The notes under the pieces were generated by a model, which worked only from the letters and a program-made list of their open reading frames with translations, was not told the DNA's origin and searched no databases. The position numbers were made by a program, and so were the translations under genes. 64,000 nt of DNA, from positions 81,872 through 145,871 of the forward strand of contig JAUVKF010000002.1 of the NCBI GenBank assembly GCA_030596395.1. The letters run 5' to 3'. Each line of letters starts with the position of its first letter. Position 1 is the first letter of the stretch. Positions 26,261 through 36,270 of this stretch are shown here, piece after piece. Source of the stretch: Chlorobiota bacterium (lineage in GTDB: Bacteria > Bacteroidota > Bacteroidia > Bacteroidales > F082).

Positions 26261-27574
26261 ATGAAACAACGATCTTTAAAAAAATTTAATAACAAGGAAA
26301 CAACAATTGGAATAATAGGATTAGGTTATGTAGGATTACCTCTTGCTGTGGAATTTGCAAAAAAATACCCAACTGTTGGTTTTGATATCAACCAGTTCCG
26401 GGTTAATGAATTAAATGGCGGTTTTGATTCTACCCTAGAAATTGAAGACGAAAACCTTCAGTCTGTGTTAACTGCAGGGCAACCTGTTAATAAGGGATTG
26501 TTCCTAACAACTGATATAAATGATATTGCTGATTCGAATATTTATATCGTTACTGTACCTACGCCGATTGATAAATTTAAACGTCCTGACCTTACACCGC
26601 TCATTAAGGCCAGTGAAACAATTGGTAAAGTTATCGGCAAAGGAAACATCGTCATCTATGAATCAACTGTTTACCCGGGCGCAACAGAAGAAGATTGCAT
26701 TCCTGTTATTGAAAATATAAGTGGCTTAAAATACAATGAAGATTTCTTTGCTGGTTACTCACCCGAAAGAATCAATCCCGGTGATAAGGTACACACAGTA
26801 ACAAAAATATTAAAGGTAACATCAGGCAGTACACCTGAAATTGCTGAAAAGGTGGACCAGTTGTACAGCAGTATTATAACAGCAGGCACCTATAAGGCAG
26901 CTAACATCAGAGTTGCGGAGGCAGCAAAGGTCATTGAAAATTCACAGCGTGATATCAATATTGCTTTTGTGAATGAATTAAGTGTGATCTTTAAAAAAAT
27001 GGGAATTGACACCATGGATGTACTGAAAGCAGCCGGAACAAAATGGAATTTTCTACCTTTTAGGCCAGGTTTGGTAGGAGGCCACTGTATTGGAATCGAC
27101 CCATATTACCTCACACATAAAGCACAGGAAATTGGTTATAATCCTGAAATTATCCTAGCCGGGCGCCGACTCAACGACAGTATGGGTTATAGAGTTGCAG
27201 GTGAAGTGGTGAAACTGATGATCAAAAAGGGACACAAGATAGAAGCTTCCAACGTTCTTATTATGGGTATTACTTTTAAAGAAAACTGTCCTGATATTAG
27301 GAATTCAAGGGTTATTGATGTCATCGAAGAACTGCATTCATTTGGTTGTAATGTTGATGTGTTTGATCCCTGGGCTGATAAGAAAGAGGTATATGAAGAG
27401 TATGGCATTAACCTGAAATCCGAACTCGACAAAAATGACTATGATGCCGTTGTTGTAGCTGTGGCGCATAATGAATTTAAAAAAATCGATATCAATAGTC
27501 TGCGCAATGGAAGCGGTGTATTGTACGACATCAAGGCTGTGGTAGACAAAGAACTTGTTGATGGACGTTTGTAA
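26261..27574 (+). CDS. tviB: UDP-N-acetyl-D-glucosamine/galactosamine 6-dehydrogenase (WbpA/TviB-like)
   Basis: A 437-residue nucleotide-sugar dehydrogenase. The NAD-binding loop [11 protein letters not shown] is at residues 19-29. Other landmarks are [25 protein letters not shown] and the catalytic Cys276 in [12 protein letters not shown]. The C-terminal UDP-binding domain begins near [15 protein letters not shown]. The [11 protein letters not shown] and ENCPDIRN forms match the UDP-HexNAc branch (TviB/WbpA/VipA), which oxidises C6 twice to give the UDP-HexNAc uronic acid. The next gene is the 4-epimerase of the same pathway; together they make UDP-GalNAcA. Confidence 0.92.
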   Translation: MKQRSLKKFNNKETTIGIIGLGYVGLPLAVEFAKKYPTVGFDINQFRVNELNGGFDSTLEIEDENLQSVLTAGQPVNKGLFLTTDINDIADSNIYIVTVPTPIDKFKRPDLTPLIKASETIGKVIGKGNIVIYESTVYPGATEEDCIPVIENISGLKYNEDFFAGYSPERINPGDKVHTVTKILKVTSGSTPEIAEKVDQLYSSIITAGTYKAANIRVAEAAKVIENSQRDINIAFVNELSVIFKKMGIDTMDVLKAAGTKWNFLPFRPGLVGGHCIGIDPYYLTHKAQEIGYNPEIILAGRRLNDSMGYRVAGEVVKLMIKKGHKIEASNVLIMGITFKENCPDIRNSRVIDVIEELHSFGCNVDVFDPWADKKEVYEEYGINLKSELDKNDYDAVVVAVAHNEFKKIDINSLRNGSGVLYDIKAVVDKELVDGRL

Positions 27575-27597
27575 TTCAGTTAGGCCAATAAATAATT

Positions 27598-28599
27598 ATG
27601 GAAAATAAGAAACAGAAGGTTTTAATCACAGGTGCTGCCGGTTTTATCGGCTCTAACCTTGTTGAACATTTCCTTAAAAAAGATTATGAAGTAGTAGGAT
27701 TGGATAATTTTGCCACTGGTTTCAGACACAACATTGAAGAGTTTAGATCAAATTCCAGGTTTACATTTATCGAAGGCGATATCCGTAAGCTTGATGATTG
27801 CAGAAAAGCTATTGAAGGAGTTGATTATGTCCTTCACCAGGCAGCATTGGGAAGTGTTCCCCGATCAATAAAAGACCCGTTGAATACTAATTCGGCAAAT
27901 ATTGATGGATTTTTGAATGTATTGGTTGCTGCACGTGATACTGGGGTAAAACGTTTTGTGTATGCAGCCAGCTCATCAACTTATGGCGATTCGGTGAAAT
28001 TACCAAAAGTTGAGGATGAGATTGGGAACCCGCTTTCTCCTTATGCTGTTACAAAGTATGTTAATGAACTTTATGCCGATGTTTTTGCCAGGACATATGG
28101 AATAGAATGTGTTGGGCTTAGGTATTTCAATGTTTTTGGTAGAAATCAAACACCGGAAGGGGCTTATGCCGCAGTCATTCCTTTATGGGTAAAACAACTC
28201 ATTGCATACAAATCTCCCATAATAAATGGCGATGAAAATTATAGCCGCGATTTTACGTATGTAGATAATGTATCGCAAGCCAATGAGCGAGCCATGCTTA
28301 CTCCTGCCAAACAACTATTAACTCCTGAAAAACAATATGTTCATCAGGTGTTTAATGTTGCTTATGGTGGAAATATTAAATTAATTGAACTGTTCAAAGC
28401 ATTGCGTGATAACCTTGCATTACTGGATCCGGAAATTAACAAAATAGAACCATATATTGGTCCATACCGGGCGGGGGATATTCCACATTCGCAAGCCAGT
28501 ATCGAAAAAGCCAGGACAATGCTTGGTTATGATCCAAAATTTGATGCCAGGCAGGGTTTTGAAAGAGTATGCAAATGGTATTACGAAAACCTGACATAG
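27598..28599 (+). CDS. tviC: UDP-GlcNAc(A) 4-epimerase (WbpP/TviC-like)
   Basis: A 333-residue extended [21 protein letters not shown] at the N-terminus, [14 protein letters not shown] (a loop typical of WbpP/TviC), [21 protein letters not shown] and the SPYAVTK catalytic Tyr/Lys pair. These proteins epimerise C4 of UDP-GlcNAc or UDP-GlcNAcA. Twenty-three bases after the dehydrogenase, it completes a pair equal to tviB-tviC of the Vi antigen locus. The product, UDP-GalNAcA, would give the locus B polymer a negative charge in addition to sulfate. Confidence 0.92.
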   Translation: MENKKQKVLITGAAGFIGSNLVEHFLKKDYEVVGLDNFATGFRHNIEEFRSNSRFTFIEGDIRKLDDCRKAIEGVDYVLHQAALGSVPRSIKDPLNTNSANIDGFLNVLVAARDTGVKRFVYAASSSTYGDSVKLPKVEDEIGNPLSPYAVTKYVNELYADVFARTYGIECVGLRYFNVFGRNQTPEGAYAAVIPLWVKQLIAYKSPIINGDENYSRDFTYVDNVSQANERAMLTPAKQLLTPEKQYVHQVFNVAYGGNIKLIELFKALRDNLALLDPEINKIEPYIGPYRAGDIPHSQASIEKARTMLGYDPKFDARQGFERVCKWYYENLT

Positions 28600-28712
28600 G
28601 GAACTATATTAATTATTGAAAAACAATTAAAACCACTACAAAGTCAAAGCGAATAATAAACCTGGTGATTTATGATTAATTACTGGGTTGACGTGTTAAA
28701 TTGCACTAACTT

Positions 28713-30500
28713 ATGACAACAGACGGTATCATTGTTATAATAGTTATTGCTTTTATTATCGGGTCCTTGTATTTTAATTACATAGGGCCCGGTTTGACTT
28801 TTATCATAGGTATAGTAACACTAGGTATTGCAAAGATTTTAACCCCAGGTGAGATACTGTCAGGATTTGCAAATGAGCAAATTGCAGTTATTGTTATGCT
28901 GCTGGTATTAGGAGATATCATAAAAAAATCGGGCGTAATTGACGATATTTTCATAAAAACGTTTGAGCGCGCAAAAACCTACAAGCAGTTTATGGGTCGC
29001 ATGACAGTTATGGTTGCTGTTTTCTCGGCTTTCCTGAATAATACACCACTTGTGGCTCTGATGATGCCATTTGTATCTGACTGGAGCAAGAAAAACAATA
29101 TATCTGCATCAAAACTTCTAATTCCATTATCTTATGCTGCAATAATTGGCGGATGCGCAACACTTATTGGCACTTCAACAAATTTAGTAGTAAATAGCCT
29201 TGTAGTCGATCAGCGAATTATACCAGGCCTTGAGCCTCTAAATATTTTCGATTTCTCCATTGTAGGTTTTCCAATGATTATAATTGGAATTAGTTACTTG
29301 ATGTTTTTTGGATTCAGGCTATTACCCGATTATAAAGATATAGTAGATACAGTTAGCGATAATACCCGCGAATATATTGCAGAAGTACGGGTCGCAAGGA
29401 AAGCATCTATAAAAGGAAAAACTATTGAAGATGCGGGATTACGAAACCTGAAAGGCTTGTTCCTGGTTGAGATTCTTCGAGACGAACAAGCAATTAAACC
29501 GGTAACACCACAAACCAGGATTTCTGCTAATGATATTCTAATGTTTGCCGGAAATACAGCAACTATTTCTGATTTCGTTACATCTAAACAGGGATTGCAA
29601 CTTGCACAGGTTGGAATGTTTTCAAAAAAACCACGAACCGAACTGATAGAAGTTGTTGTTTCTCATAATTCCACATTGATATCAAAAACCGCAAAAACAA
29701 GCGGATTTAGAGGTAAATTTGATGCCGCTATTATTGCCATACACCGGAATGGAGAACGTATATCAGGTAAAATTGGTGATGTGCGTTTTAGGGCTGGAGA
29801 TGTCTTGCTTTTATTAGCAGGTGAGGATTTTCCGAAAAGCATTGCTGAGAGCAACGATATTTATTCAATAAGTAAAATTAAAGAATATAAAAAAGTACCA
29901 TTGTACCAATCAATTGCATTAATCGGTGGAACTTTTGTTGCCATTATTATTGCGGCTTTTGGTATTACATCTTTGTTTGTATCGTTATTATCATTGATTA
30001 TATTACTTATAATAATAGGTGTCGCATCATCCAAAGATATTCCAAAAGGTATTGATTTTAACCTGGTTCTGGTGATCGCTTTATCACTTGCCCTTGGTAC
30101 TGCTATGGTAAAAACAGGAGTAGCAGAAACGGTTTCGCATTATACTTTTGAGCTTTTAACCCCTTTGGGGATAGTTGGCGTGATGGCCGGGATATTTATT
30201 TTAACGAATCTTTTAGGAGCCATTGTTACTAACAAAGCAGCTGTGGCTTTAATTTTCCCCATTGCGCTCACTCTTGCCGTAAACCTTCATCTTAATCCGA
30301 AACCATTTATCCTCCTGGTTGCTTTTGCTGGTGCGGCAAGCTTTATCACACCCATTGGCTATCAGACAAATCTTATGGTTTATGGTCCGGGCAGGTATAA
30401 ATTTTATGACTTTTTTAAAATTGGATTACCACTAACAATTTTGTATTTGATAGCAACAGTTGGTGGATTGATTTGGCAGTTTGACCTAAGGTTGAATTAA
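28713..30500 (+). CDS. SLC13-family permease with two RCK-C (TrkA-C) domains, probable sulfate transporter
   Basis: A 595-residue inner-membrane carrier with two hydrophobic halves. These are separated by a soluble stretch (about residues 215-390) containing two TrkA-C-like domains (for example KGKTIEDAGLRNLKG and FRAGDVLLLLAG). The helix-hairpin motifs SAFLNNTPLVALMMP and GGCATLIGTSTNLVVN, and in the second half TNLLGAIVTNKAAVAL and ITPIGYQTNLMVYGPG, are those of the SLC13/ArsB-like sodium-sulfate or dicarboxylate group. The next genes are cysQ and cysC, so sulfate is the likely substrate. Alternative anion substrates are not excluded. Confidence 0.85.
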   Translation: MTTDGIIVIIVIAFIIGSLYFNYIGPGLTFIIGIVTLGIAKILTPGEILSGFANEQIAVIVMLLVLGDIIKKSGVIDDIFIKTFERAKTYKQFMGRMTVMVAVFSAFLNNTPLVALMMPFVSDWSKKNNISASKLLIPLSYAAIIGGCATLIGTSTNLVVNSLVVDQRIIPGLEPLNIFDFSIVGFPMIIIGISYLMFFGFRLLPDYKDIVDTVSDNTREYIAEVRVARKASIKGKTIEDAGLRNLKGLFLVEILRDEQAIKPVTPQTRISANDILMFAGNTATISDFVTSKQGLQLAQVGMFSKKPRTELIEVVVSHNSTLISKTAKTSGFRGKFDAAIIAIHRNGERISGKIGDVRFRAGDVLLLLAGEDFPKSIAESNDIYSISKIKEYKKVPLYQSIALIGGTFVAIIIAAFGITSLFVSLLSLIILLIIIGVASSKDIPKGIDFNLVLVIALSLALGTAMVKTGVAETVSHYTFELLTPLGIVGVMAGIFILTNLLGAIVTNKAAVALIFPIALTLAVNLHLNPKPFILLVAFAGAASFITPIGYQTNLMVYGPGRYKFYDFFKIGLPLTILYLIATVGGLIWQFDLRLN

Positions 30501-30561
30501 TTTGGTGCAGTTGATGCAATAGGTGCATGGTACTGAAGACAATAATTTGCTTAGATTTTTT

Positions 30562-30687
30562 ATGAGTAATTCTGGTAAAACTGGGTATGAAGATTTGGAA
30601 ATTTATCGACTGGCATTTAATTATGTAATTACAATTCACCATGCTTCTTTAAAATTACTAAAATCAACAATTATATTCAATACGTAG
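30562..30687 (+). pseudogene. Truncated four-helix-bundle protein gene (23S rRNA intervening-sequence protein type)
   Basis: An ATG at 30562 opens 41 codons ending at TAG 30685-30687. The product starts SGKTGYEDLEIYRLAFNY and continues HHASLKL, which resembles the first helix of the four-helix-bundle IVP family (usual form YxDLExYxxA...I). Members are normally about 115-130 residues, so about two thirds is missing. The rest of the 287-base gap between the carrier gene and cysQ shows no further similarity. It is a decayed gene, not part of the sulfate operon. Confidence 0.6.
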
Positions 30688-30787
30688 AAAAACACTGGCG
30701 AACATAATGGTATTGTAAACCACTGTCTTAATTTTACCCATTGCACCTTCTGCAACGTACACCAATTGAAATCATAAACAACATAAA

Positions 30788-31576
30788 ATGAAAGATTTAA
30801 TAAAAACAGCAATACAAGCTTCAATTGAAGCAGGAAAAAAAATCCTGGAAGTATATAACTCGAGTGATTTTGAAGTTCAGATAAAATCCGATCAATCACC
30901 ACTTACCCTTGCAGATCGTGAAGCCCATAATAATATTATGGAACTATTGACCAAAACTGGTATTCCTGTTCTCAGCGAAGAAGGAAAAAACATTCCGTAC
31001 AATGAACGTAAAAAATGGCAACGTTTCTGGCTGGTCGACCCTCTTGACGGGACTAAAGAATTTATTAAGCGAAATGGTGAATTCACAGTCAATATAGCTC
31101 TCATCGAAAATGGTAAACCCATTATGGGAGTCATTTATGTTCCTGTAACTGATGTGTTATATTTTGGTTCTGCGCATCAAGGGTCATTCAGGCTAAATAA
31201 AGCAAAACAAAAAGCTGATTGGTTTGATGAAGCTGAAAAACTACCTGGTTCAAAAAATGATCAGACATATCGTGTTGTTGCCAGTCGCTCACACATGAGT
31301 CCTGAAACAGAGGATTTTATTCAGAATTTAAATGCAGATCACCCAAAAGTGGAGATCGTATCAAAAGGTAGTTCGTTAAAACTTTGTCTGATTGCCGAAG
31401 GAAAAGCGGATATATATCCCCGTTTTGGACCAACCAGTGAATGGGACACGGCTGCCGGGCACGCAATCATCACCGCTTCGGGAGGTAAAGTCGTACTTGC
31501 TGATAACCCTGAACTTGATTTAAAGTATAACAAAGAGAATATTCTTAATCCATATTTTATTGCTAAACTTCAATAA
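30788..31576 (+). CDS. cysQ: 3'(2'),5'-bisphosphate nucleotidase CysQ
   Basis: A 262-residue member of the Mg-dependent, Li-sensitive inositol monophosphatase-like family. It has the metal-binding WLVDPLDGTKEF at residues 81-92, SEEGKNIP upstream (motif with the first metal Glu) and EWDTAAGHAII near residue 220. CysQ hydrolyses 3'-phosphoadenosine 5'-phosphate (PAP), the product left after PAPS-dependent sulfotransfer. That fits the sulfotransferases at 34827-41616. It precedes cysC and follows the SLC13 carrier, a common Bacteroidota order. Confidence 0.92.
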   Translation: MKDLIKTAIQASIEAGKKILEVYNSSDFEVQIKSDQSPLTLADREAHNNIMELLTKTGIPVLSEEGKNIPYNERKKWQRFWLVDPLDGTKEFIKRNGEFTVNIALIENGKPIMGVIYVPVTDVLYFGSAHQGSFRLNKAKQKADWFDEAEKLPGSKNDQTYRVVASRSHMSPETEDFIQNLNADHPKVEIVSKGSSLKLCLIAEGKADIYPRFGPTSEWDTAAGHAIITASGGKVVLADNPELDLKYNKENILNPYFIAKLQ

Positions 31577-31674
31577 GTATTCACATTATTGTGAGGACCC
31601 CCGAAGGGAATAGGAGAGTAAAATAATTAAACAATAAAATAAATTTGCAAATAATTGATAACTGAATAACATCA

Positions 31675-32286
31675 ATGAAAAACCAAAATAACCTTCACCC
31701 GGTTTTTGACAAGATTTTAAACCGACCGGATAAAGAAAAACTTTTAAAACAACATTCACGTGTAATCTGGCTTACCGGTTTATCAGGTTCCGGTAAAACA
31801 ACCGTTGGACGCCAGGTGGAAATGGAGCTCAATAAACGCGGATACCTTACACAGGTACTGGACGGTGATAACATCAGAACAGGTATCAACAACAACCTGG
31901 GTTTTACTGAGGCTGACCGCTATGAAAATATCCGGCGTATTGCTGAAGTTTCTAAATTGTTTATGAATTGCGGCATTATATGCATCAATAGTTTTATCAG
32001 TCCTACCCGTAGGATCAGGCATATGGCAATGGGTGTTATTGGTAAAGAAAATTTTATTGAGGTCTACATCAATGCTCCTCTCGAGGTTTGTGAAAGCCGT
32101 GACGTGAAAGGACTTTATCAGAAAGCCCGTGAAGGGAAGATTAAAAATTTCACTGGCATTGATGCCCCTTTTGAAGCCCCGTTGAATCCTGATATTGAAT
32201 TGAAAACTGCAGAACTTACTGTTGAAGAATCGGCAAAAAAAGCACTGAAGTTTATTTTGCCGATTATTGAGTACAATAGTAAATAA
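31675..32286 (+). CDS. cysC: Adenylylsulfate kinase CysC
   Basis: A 203-residue APS kinase: Walker A GLSGSGKT at residues 35-42, LDGDNIRTGINNNLGF (APS-binding), DRYENIRRIAEVSKLF, and the lid segment AREGKIKNFTGIDAPFEAP. It makes PAPS from APS and ATP. In the family DGDNxRHGL is usual; Thr replaces His here. No ATP sulfurylase (CysD/CysN or Sat) is in the window, so APS must be produced by genes elsewhere. Together with cysQ and the carrier it forms a dedicated sulfate-activation block for this locus. Confidence 0.92.
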   Translation: MKNQNNLHPVFDKILNRPDKEKLLKQHSRVIWLTGLSGSGKTTVGRQVEMELNKRGYLTQVLDGDNIRTGINNNLGFTEADRYENIRRIAEVSKLFMNCGIICINSFISPTRRIRHMAMGVIGKENFIEVYINAPLEVCESRDVKGLYQKAREGKIKNFTGIDAPFEAPLNPDIELKTAELTVEESAKKALKFILPIIEYNSK

Positions 32287-32353
32287 GCATAATTATTTAA
32301 AAATAAGGATTAAATATTTATAACAGATATTAATTAGGTTAATCAAGTAAATT

Positions 32354-33214
32354 ATGAAATTCATAAAAAAACTACACAATTTTCTTTTTCAGTTCTTTGA
32401 TAGATTCTACATTAATATTGATCGTTCTCATGTACGAAGAACAAAAAACATTAAGTATATTCCAGGTTTTAGAAAAAGAAGAGGTGGTAAACAGTCTTAT
32501 GCAGAATGGGCTCATGTAATAGGGATTTTCCAGACACTAATTTATCAAACTATATCAAAAAAAACAGGAAATTATATTTTAGATATTGGTTGCGGAACAG
32601 GATTACTGGGAATTTCTTCTGATCCTTTCATTTCTGAAAATGGAAAATATACAGGAATAGATGTCATTAAAAAGGATATAAATTATTGTAAAAACCATTT
32701 TAACACTGGAAATATCCATGAATTTATTCATTTTGATGTTCATAATGAAACATATGCAAAAACACAATCAAAAGATAAAAAGGAATGGCCTATTGAGAAT
32801 GAATTATATGATTTAGTAACCGCCCTATCAGTTTGGACTCATTTAAATCAAGATGATGCATTATTTTATCTTAAAGAAATATCCAGAGTCCTTAAAAAAA
32901 ACGGAAAGGCAATCATAACATTTTTTTATTTAGATGATTTATATAAAAAGTCGATTGAGCAACGCGATAATAAAATTGGAAGGTACCATTCAACCTCTCA
33001 ACAAAAATGGATTTTTGATAATAATGCATATAATTCGAAAAATTGGTTTTATCCAAAGTGGGTAAAAAATCCCGAAGATGCTATTGGTATTAATAAAACC
33101 GGTTTAGATATTCTTTTAAAAGAATCGGGATTAAAATTGATAAAGTATTATCCCGGAAATTGGAAAGAACAACCAGGTGTTTATTTTCAAGACATTCTAG
33201 TTTTCCAAAAATAA
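32354..33214 (+). CDS. Class I SAM-dependent methyltransferase
   Basis: A 286-residue protein with the SAM-binding loop YILDIGCGTGLLG (residues 74-86), the acidic second strand YTGIDVI, the DLVTALSVWTHLN post-motif and EISRVLKKNGKAIIT. These are the standard elements of class I methyltransferases of the Methyltransf_11/25 type. The first ~70 residues are basic and family-specific. The acceptor is unknown; O-methylation of a sugar hydroxyl in the locus B glycan, or capping of the chain end, are the options suggested by context. Confidence 0.85.
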   Translation: MKFIKKLHNFLFQFFDRFYINIDRSHVRRTKNIKYIPGFRKRRGGKQSYAEWAHVIGIFQTLIYQTISKKTGNYILDIGCGTGLLGISSDPFISENGKYTGIDVIKKDINYCKNHFNTGNIHEFIHFDVHNETYAKTQSKDKKEWPIENELYDLVTALSVWTHLNQDDALFYLKEISRVLKKNGKAIITFFYLDDLYKKSIEQRDNKIGRYHSTSQQKWIFDNNAYNSKNWFYPKWVKNPEDAIGINKTGLDILLKESGLKLIKYYPGNWKEQPGVYFQDILVFQK

Positions 33215-33271
33215 TTACATCACCTTTTTTATCGAATCATTATTAATCGGTTGATTTGATTGCATCAATTA

Positions 33272-33406
33272 ATGAAAAATATTACAAGTCCTTTAGATGT
33301 CTCTCAACAGATTTTCACAAACTGGCAAAAAGAAACCATTGTAACATTTTGCTTCAAAGTTCTAGGCATATTGCAAATCACTAAAGAAAGAATATTCTCC
33401 GAATAA
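33272..33406 (+). other. Small ORF or gene remnant in the 33215-33504 gap
   Basis: The 290-base gap between the methyltransferase and the second flippase holds one 44-codon frame (ATG 33272 to TAA 33404-33406) with product motifs IFTNWQKETIV and VLGILQITKERIF. A W-(K)-x-E-x(4-6) helix at such a position recalls the C-terminal end of sulfotransferase domains, but similarity is too weak to decide. It may be a remnant or chance. No other structure was seen in the gap. Confidence 0.2.
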
Positions 33407-33504
33407 CACACAACTTCTTTAAACTTTTCATGATCTGAAGTGCACATTGAAGTATTAAAATGCAAAAGACCAGTTAATTTAATTAATACTAATGTAATTT
33501 ACTA

Positions 33505-34830
33505 TTGATAACCAAACTTAAATTTTTTTATTCCAACCTTGATGCCCATACCGCCGAGGTAGTTAAGAAATCGGCGACATCCACTATTGTAAAGGTTGTA
33601 GGGATGTTAATAGGTTTGGGCGTTAGTATATTTCTTGGCAGATCACTGGGAGTTGATGGCTTGGGGATAATAAATCTTGCAAATCGTATAGTGCAGCTTC
33701 TTTTAATTGTTGGGTTATTAGGGATGCGCCAGGTAATTGTTAAAGAGGTGGCTATTGCACGCAACAATAACGACTTGCAACACATTGGTAATGTGATGCA
33801 TACTGCATACTTGCTTAATGGAGCAATTTCCCTGTCAATTACCATTTTAATGATATTAATGGTACCATGGCTTTCTGAAAATGTATTTCATGACACAAGG
33901 TTAACTTGGCCACTTATTATTGTCATAATGGTTATGACGCCACAGGTGTTTTCTAGAGTATTTTCTTCCGGTTTAATAGGGTATAGGAAAATATGGCAGA
34001 GCAATCTGGTTGATCAAACACTGAGCATTGCTGTAACTGGATTGATATTACTTGGAATCTGGCTATCAAACCTACTTCTAACGATAAATAGTGTCGCCAT
34101 TGCTTATGGTATAGGGCGTTTAGTAGTTACTATCAGCATCAGCATTTATTGGAAATCATTATATAAATTTAAGGGTAAAAAGGTATTTATTGGAAAAGAA
34201 TTGTTAATAACGGCTTTACCATTATTGATTGTTTCTTCCACATCAATTATTGCTGCGAATGCTGCTATAATTATGCTAGGCTGGCTTAGTGATTCGACAA
34301 ACGTAGGGCTTTATTCTGTAGCAGCTCGCATTGCATTATTGTCAGGATTTCTACTACAGGTTACCAATTCCGCATTATCACCAAAAATTGCTTCTTTATT
34401 TCATTCCGGGAATATTGGGGAGATGGAAAAATTAATACAACTGGTTACAAGAGGTTTAGGCTTAATTGCATTGACAATGTTTTTTGTGTTTACTTTTTTT
34501 GGGAATAGTATTTTACAACTGTGGGGGAAAGAATTTACTCAAGCCTATCTTTTACTAATTATATTAAGTTTTGGACAATTCTTCAATATTGCAACCGGTG
34601 CAAGCGGTTTAACATTAATAATGTGTGGGTTTGAACGAATTCATCGAAATATTTCAGTTTTATTTGTGTTCTTAAATGTTTTATTGAATCTAATATTAAT
34701 ATTTAAATTTGGAGCAATGGGAGCAGCAATTGCTACGGCAGTAACTGTAACAGGTGAAAATATTACTAAAGTAGTTTTTGCGAAAAAAAAAGTTGGAGTA
34801 TTAACAATACCATTTAAAATTAAATTATGA
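33505..34830 (+). CDS. wzx: Second Wzx-type flippase (MOP superfamily)
   Basis: A 441-residue polytopic membrane protein with the start TTG at 33505. The N-terminal region has VVGMLIGLGVSIFLGRSLGVDGLGIINLA, split by family-typical small residues. Helices run through the chain to VFLNVLLNLILIF and AAIATAVTVTGEN near the C-terminus. This is the pattern of RfbX/Wzx exporters. It belongs to locus B and is not closely similar to the flippase at 2009, so the two loci probably export different repeat units. The stop codon overlaps the sulfotransferase start (ATGA). Confidence 0.88.
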   Translation: MITKLKFFYSNLDAHTAEVVKKSATSTIVKVVGMLIGLGVSIFLGRSLGVDGLGIINLANRIVQLLLIVGLLGMRQVIVKEVAIARNNNDLQHIGNVMHTAYLLNGAISLSITILMILMVPWLSENVFHDTRLTWPLIIVIMVMTPQVFSRVFSSGLIGYRKIWQSNLVDQTLSIAVTGLILLGIWLSNLLLTINSVAIAYGIGRLVVTISISIYWKSLYKFKGKKVFIGKELLITALPLLIVSSTSIIAANAAIIMLGWLSDSTNVGLYSVAARIALLSGFLLQVTNSALSPKIASLFHSGNIGEMEKLIQLVTRGLGLIALTMFFVFTFFGNSILQLWGKEFTQAYLLLIILSFGQFFNIATGASGLTLIMCGFERIHRNISVLFVFLNVLLNLILIFKFGAMGAAIATAVTVTGENITKVVFAKKKVGVLTIPFKIKL

Positions 34831-35654
34831 TCAATGTAAAAAGTGATCCGATTATTATTGTTGGTATGCATCGATCTGGCACTTCATTGTTATCTAGAGT
34901 ACTTGAAAATAATGGCGTATTTATGGGAATAGATAAAGAAAACAACAATGAAAATTTGTTTTTTTTAAACATGAACATATTTCTACTTCATAAACATAAA
35001 TCTGAATGGAACCATCCCAATAAAATAAAGGTTGATAATAGAACTTATATAGAATTTAAAAAGTTATTACAATCCCGTAGAAATGCGTGGTATTTTGGAA
35101 GTAAAACAGATTTTTTCAATCCAACATTTAAGGAAGACGTTGCATCATATGGTTGGAAAGATCCAAGAAATTCAATTACAATACCTTACTGGAGAAAATT
35201 ATTCCCCCGGGCAAAAATTGTTCATATAATCAGAAACCCAATTGATGTTGCAAACAGTCTGAAGAAGAGGGAAGAAAAGTTTAAAACTTTCTCTAAGATT
35301 GCTTTGTATAAAAAATGGGGTATTAATTATATTACTGGAAAACCTGTGATTTTCAACGATCCAAACTTATTAAGTATTGATAAGGGAATTGAATTGTGGA
35401 ATAACTATTTAAGTGTTTTTTATAGTTATAATCTTAAAGACTACATCGAGATTAAATACGAGGAGTTATTAGAAAATCCTGAAACAGTTTTGAAGCAGCT
35501 TTCTGATTATCTAGCCCTTATTGTTAAAGACACAATAACGATTAAGAAAACAAGAAAACATGCTTTTCTAGAAGATGAAAATCTAGTAAAAAAATACTTG
35601 ACTTTACAAAATGATCCACTAATTCAAAAAACAGGTTATGGTAATATTTTGTAA
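34827..35654 (+). CDS. PAPS-dependent sulfotransferase (first of the set)
   Basis: A 275-residue sulfotransferase. The 5'-phosphosulfate loop is GMHRSGTSLLSRVL with HRSGTS at residues 15-20, and the 3'-phosphate-binding segment is VHIIRNPIDVANSLKKRE near residue 130. SYGWKDPRNS lies between them. These two motifs define binding of PAPS. The protein has no transmembrane segment and is expected to sulfate a sugar on a nucleotide- or lipid-linked intermediate in the cytoplasm. The start overlaps the flippase stop by four bases. Supply of PAPS by cysC and removal of PAP by cysQ upstream support the call. Confidence 0.87.
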   Translation: MINVKSDPIIIVGMHRSGTSLLSRVLENNGVFMGIDKENNNENLFFLNMNIFLLHKHKSEWNHPNKIKVDNRTYIEFKKLLQSRRNAWYFGSKTDFFNPTFKEDVASYGWKDPRNSITIPYWRKLFPRAKIVHIIRNPIDVANSLKKREEKFKTFSKIALYKKWGINYITGKPVIFNDPNLLSIDKGIELWNNYLSVFYSYNLKDYIEIKYEELLENPETVLKQLSDYLALIVKDTITIKKTRKHAFLEDENLVKKYLTLQNDPLIQKTGYGNIL

Positions 35655-35711
35655 AATTTGGTTTTAAAAAAACATAAGCAACTAAATAGCATTCAATACT
35701 AAATAACAGAT

Positions 35712-36260
35712 ATGACTTTCGTTAGAGGTATAAAGAAATCATACAGAGGCTTAGCATTTGTAGTTTTAAAACTTATTTCCTATTTTCCTTCTCAAAATTT
35801 AAGAAAACAGTATTTAAGATTAATTGGATGTAAAATAGGGAATAAAACGATAATTTATCATGGATTTGAGGTAAGGTCTGCTCAAAACATAAAAATTGGC
35901 AACAATTCTATCATTGGCTTCAATGCCTGTTTGGATGGTCGTCGAGGTATTAAAATTGGTAATAATGTAAATTTAAGTAGTGAGGTAATGATTTGGTCAT
36001 TACAGCATGATTATAACTCTGATAGTTTTGGTTTGAGCGGAGGTCCAGTCATCATTGAAGATTATGTCTGGGTTTCTTGTCGTGCAATTATCCTGCCTGG
36101 TGTAAAAATTGGTAAAGGGGCGGTTATTGCCGCTGGTGCGGTGGTAACAAAAGATGTTCCTGAAAACGTTGTTGTTGGTGGAATTCCTGCTAAAATTATT
36201 GCTAACAGAATCAGTTCATTAAACTATACTCTTGGCAGAGGTGGAATGTATTTAGTTTAA
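35712..36260 (+). CDS. Hexapeptide-repeat (LbH) O-acetyltransferase
   Basis: A 182-residue acyltransferase of the WcaF/NodL type. The hexapeptide coils run from [14 protein letters not shown] through [17 protein letters not shown], then the catalytic-His loop [10 protein letters not shown]. Further coils are [19 protein letters not shown] and [16 protein letters not shown], closing with [10 protein letters not shown]. It is expected to O-acetylate the locus B sugar. It is more regular than the acyltransferase at 194. It lies between two sulfotransferase genes. Confidence 0.88.
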   Translation: MTFVRGIKKSYRGLAFVVLKLISYFPSQNLRKQYLRLIGCKIGNKTIIYHGFEVRSAQNIKIGNNSIIGFNACLDGRRGIKIGNNVNLSSEVMIWSLQHDYNSDSFGLSGGPVIIEDYVWVSCRAIILPGVKIGKGAVIAAGAVVTKDVPENVVVGGIPAKIIANRISSLNYTLGRGGMYLV

Positions 36261-36270
36261 AGCAAAATTA

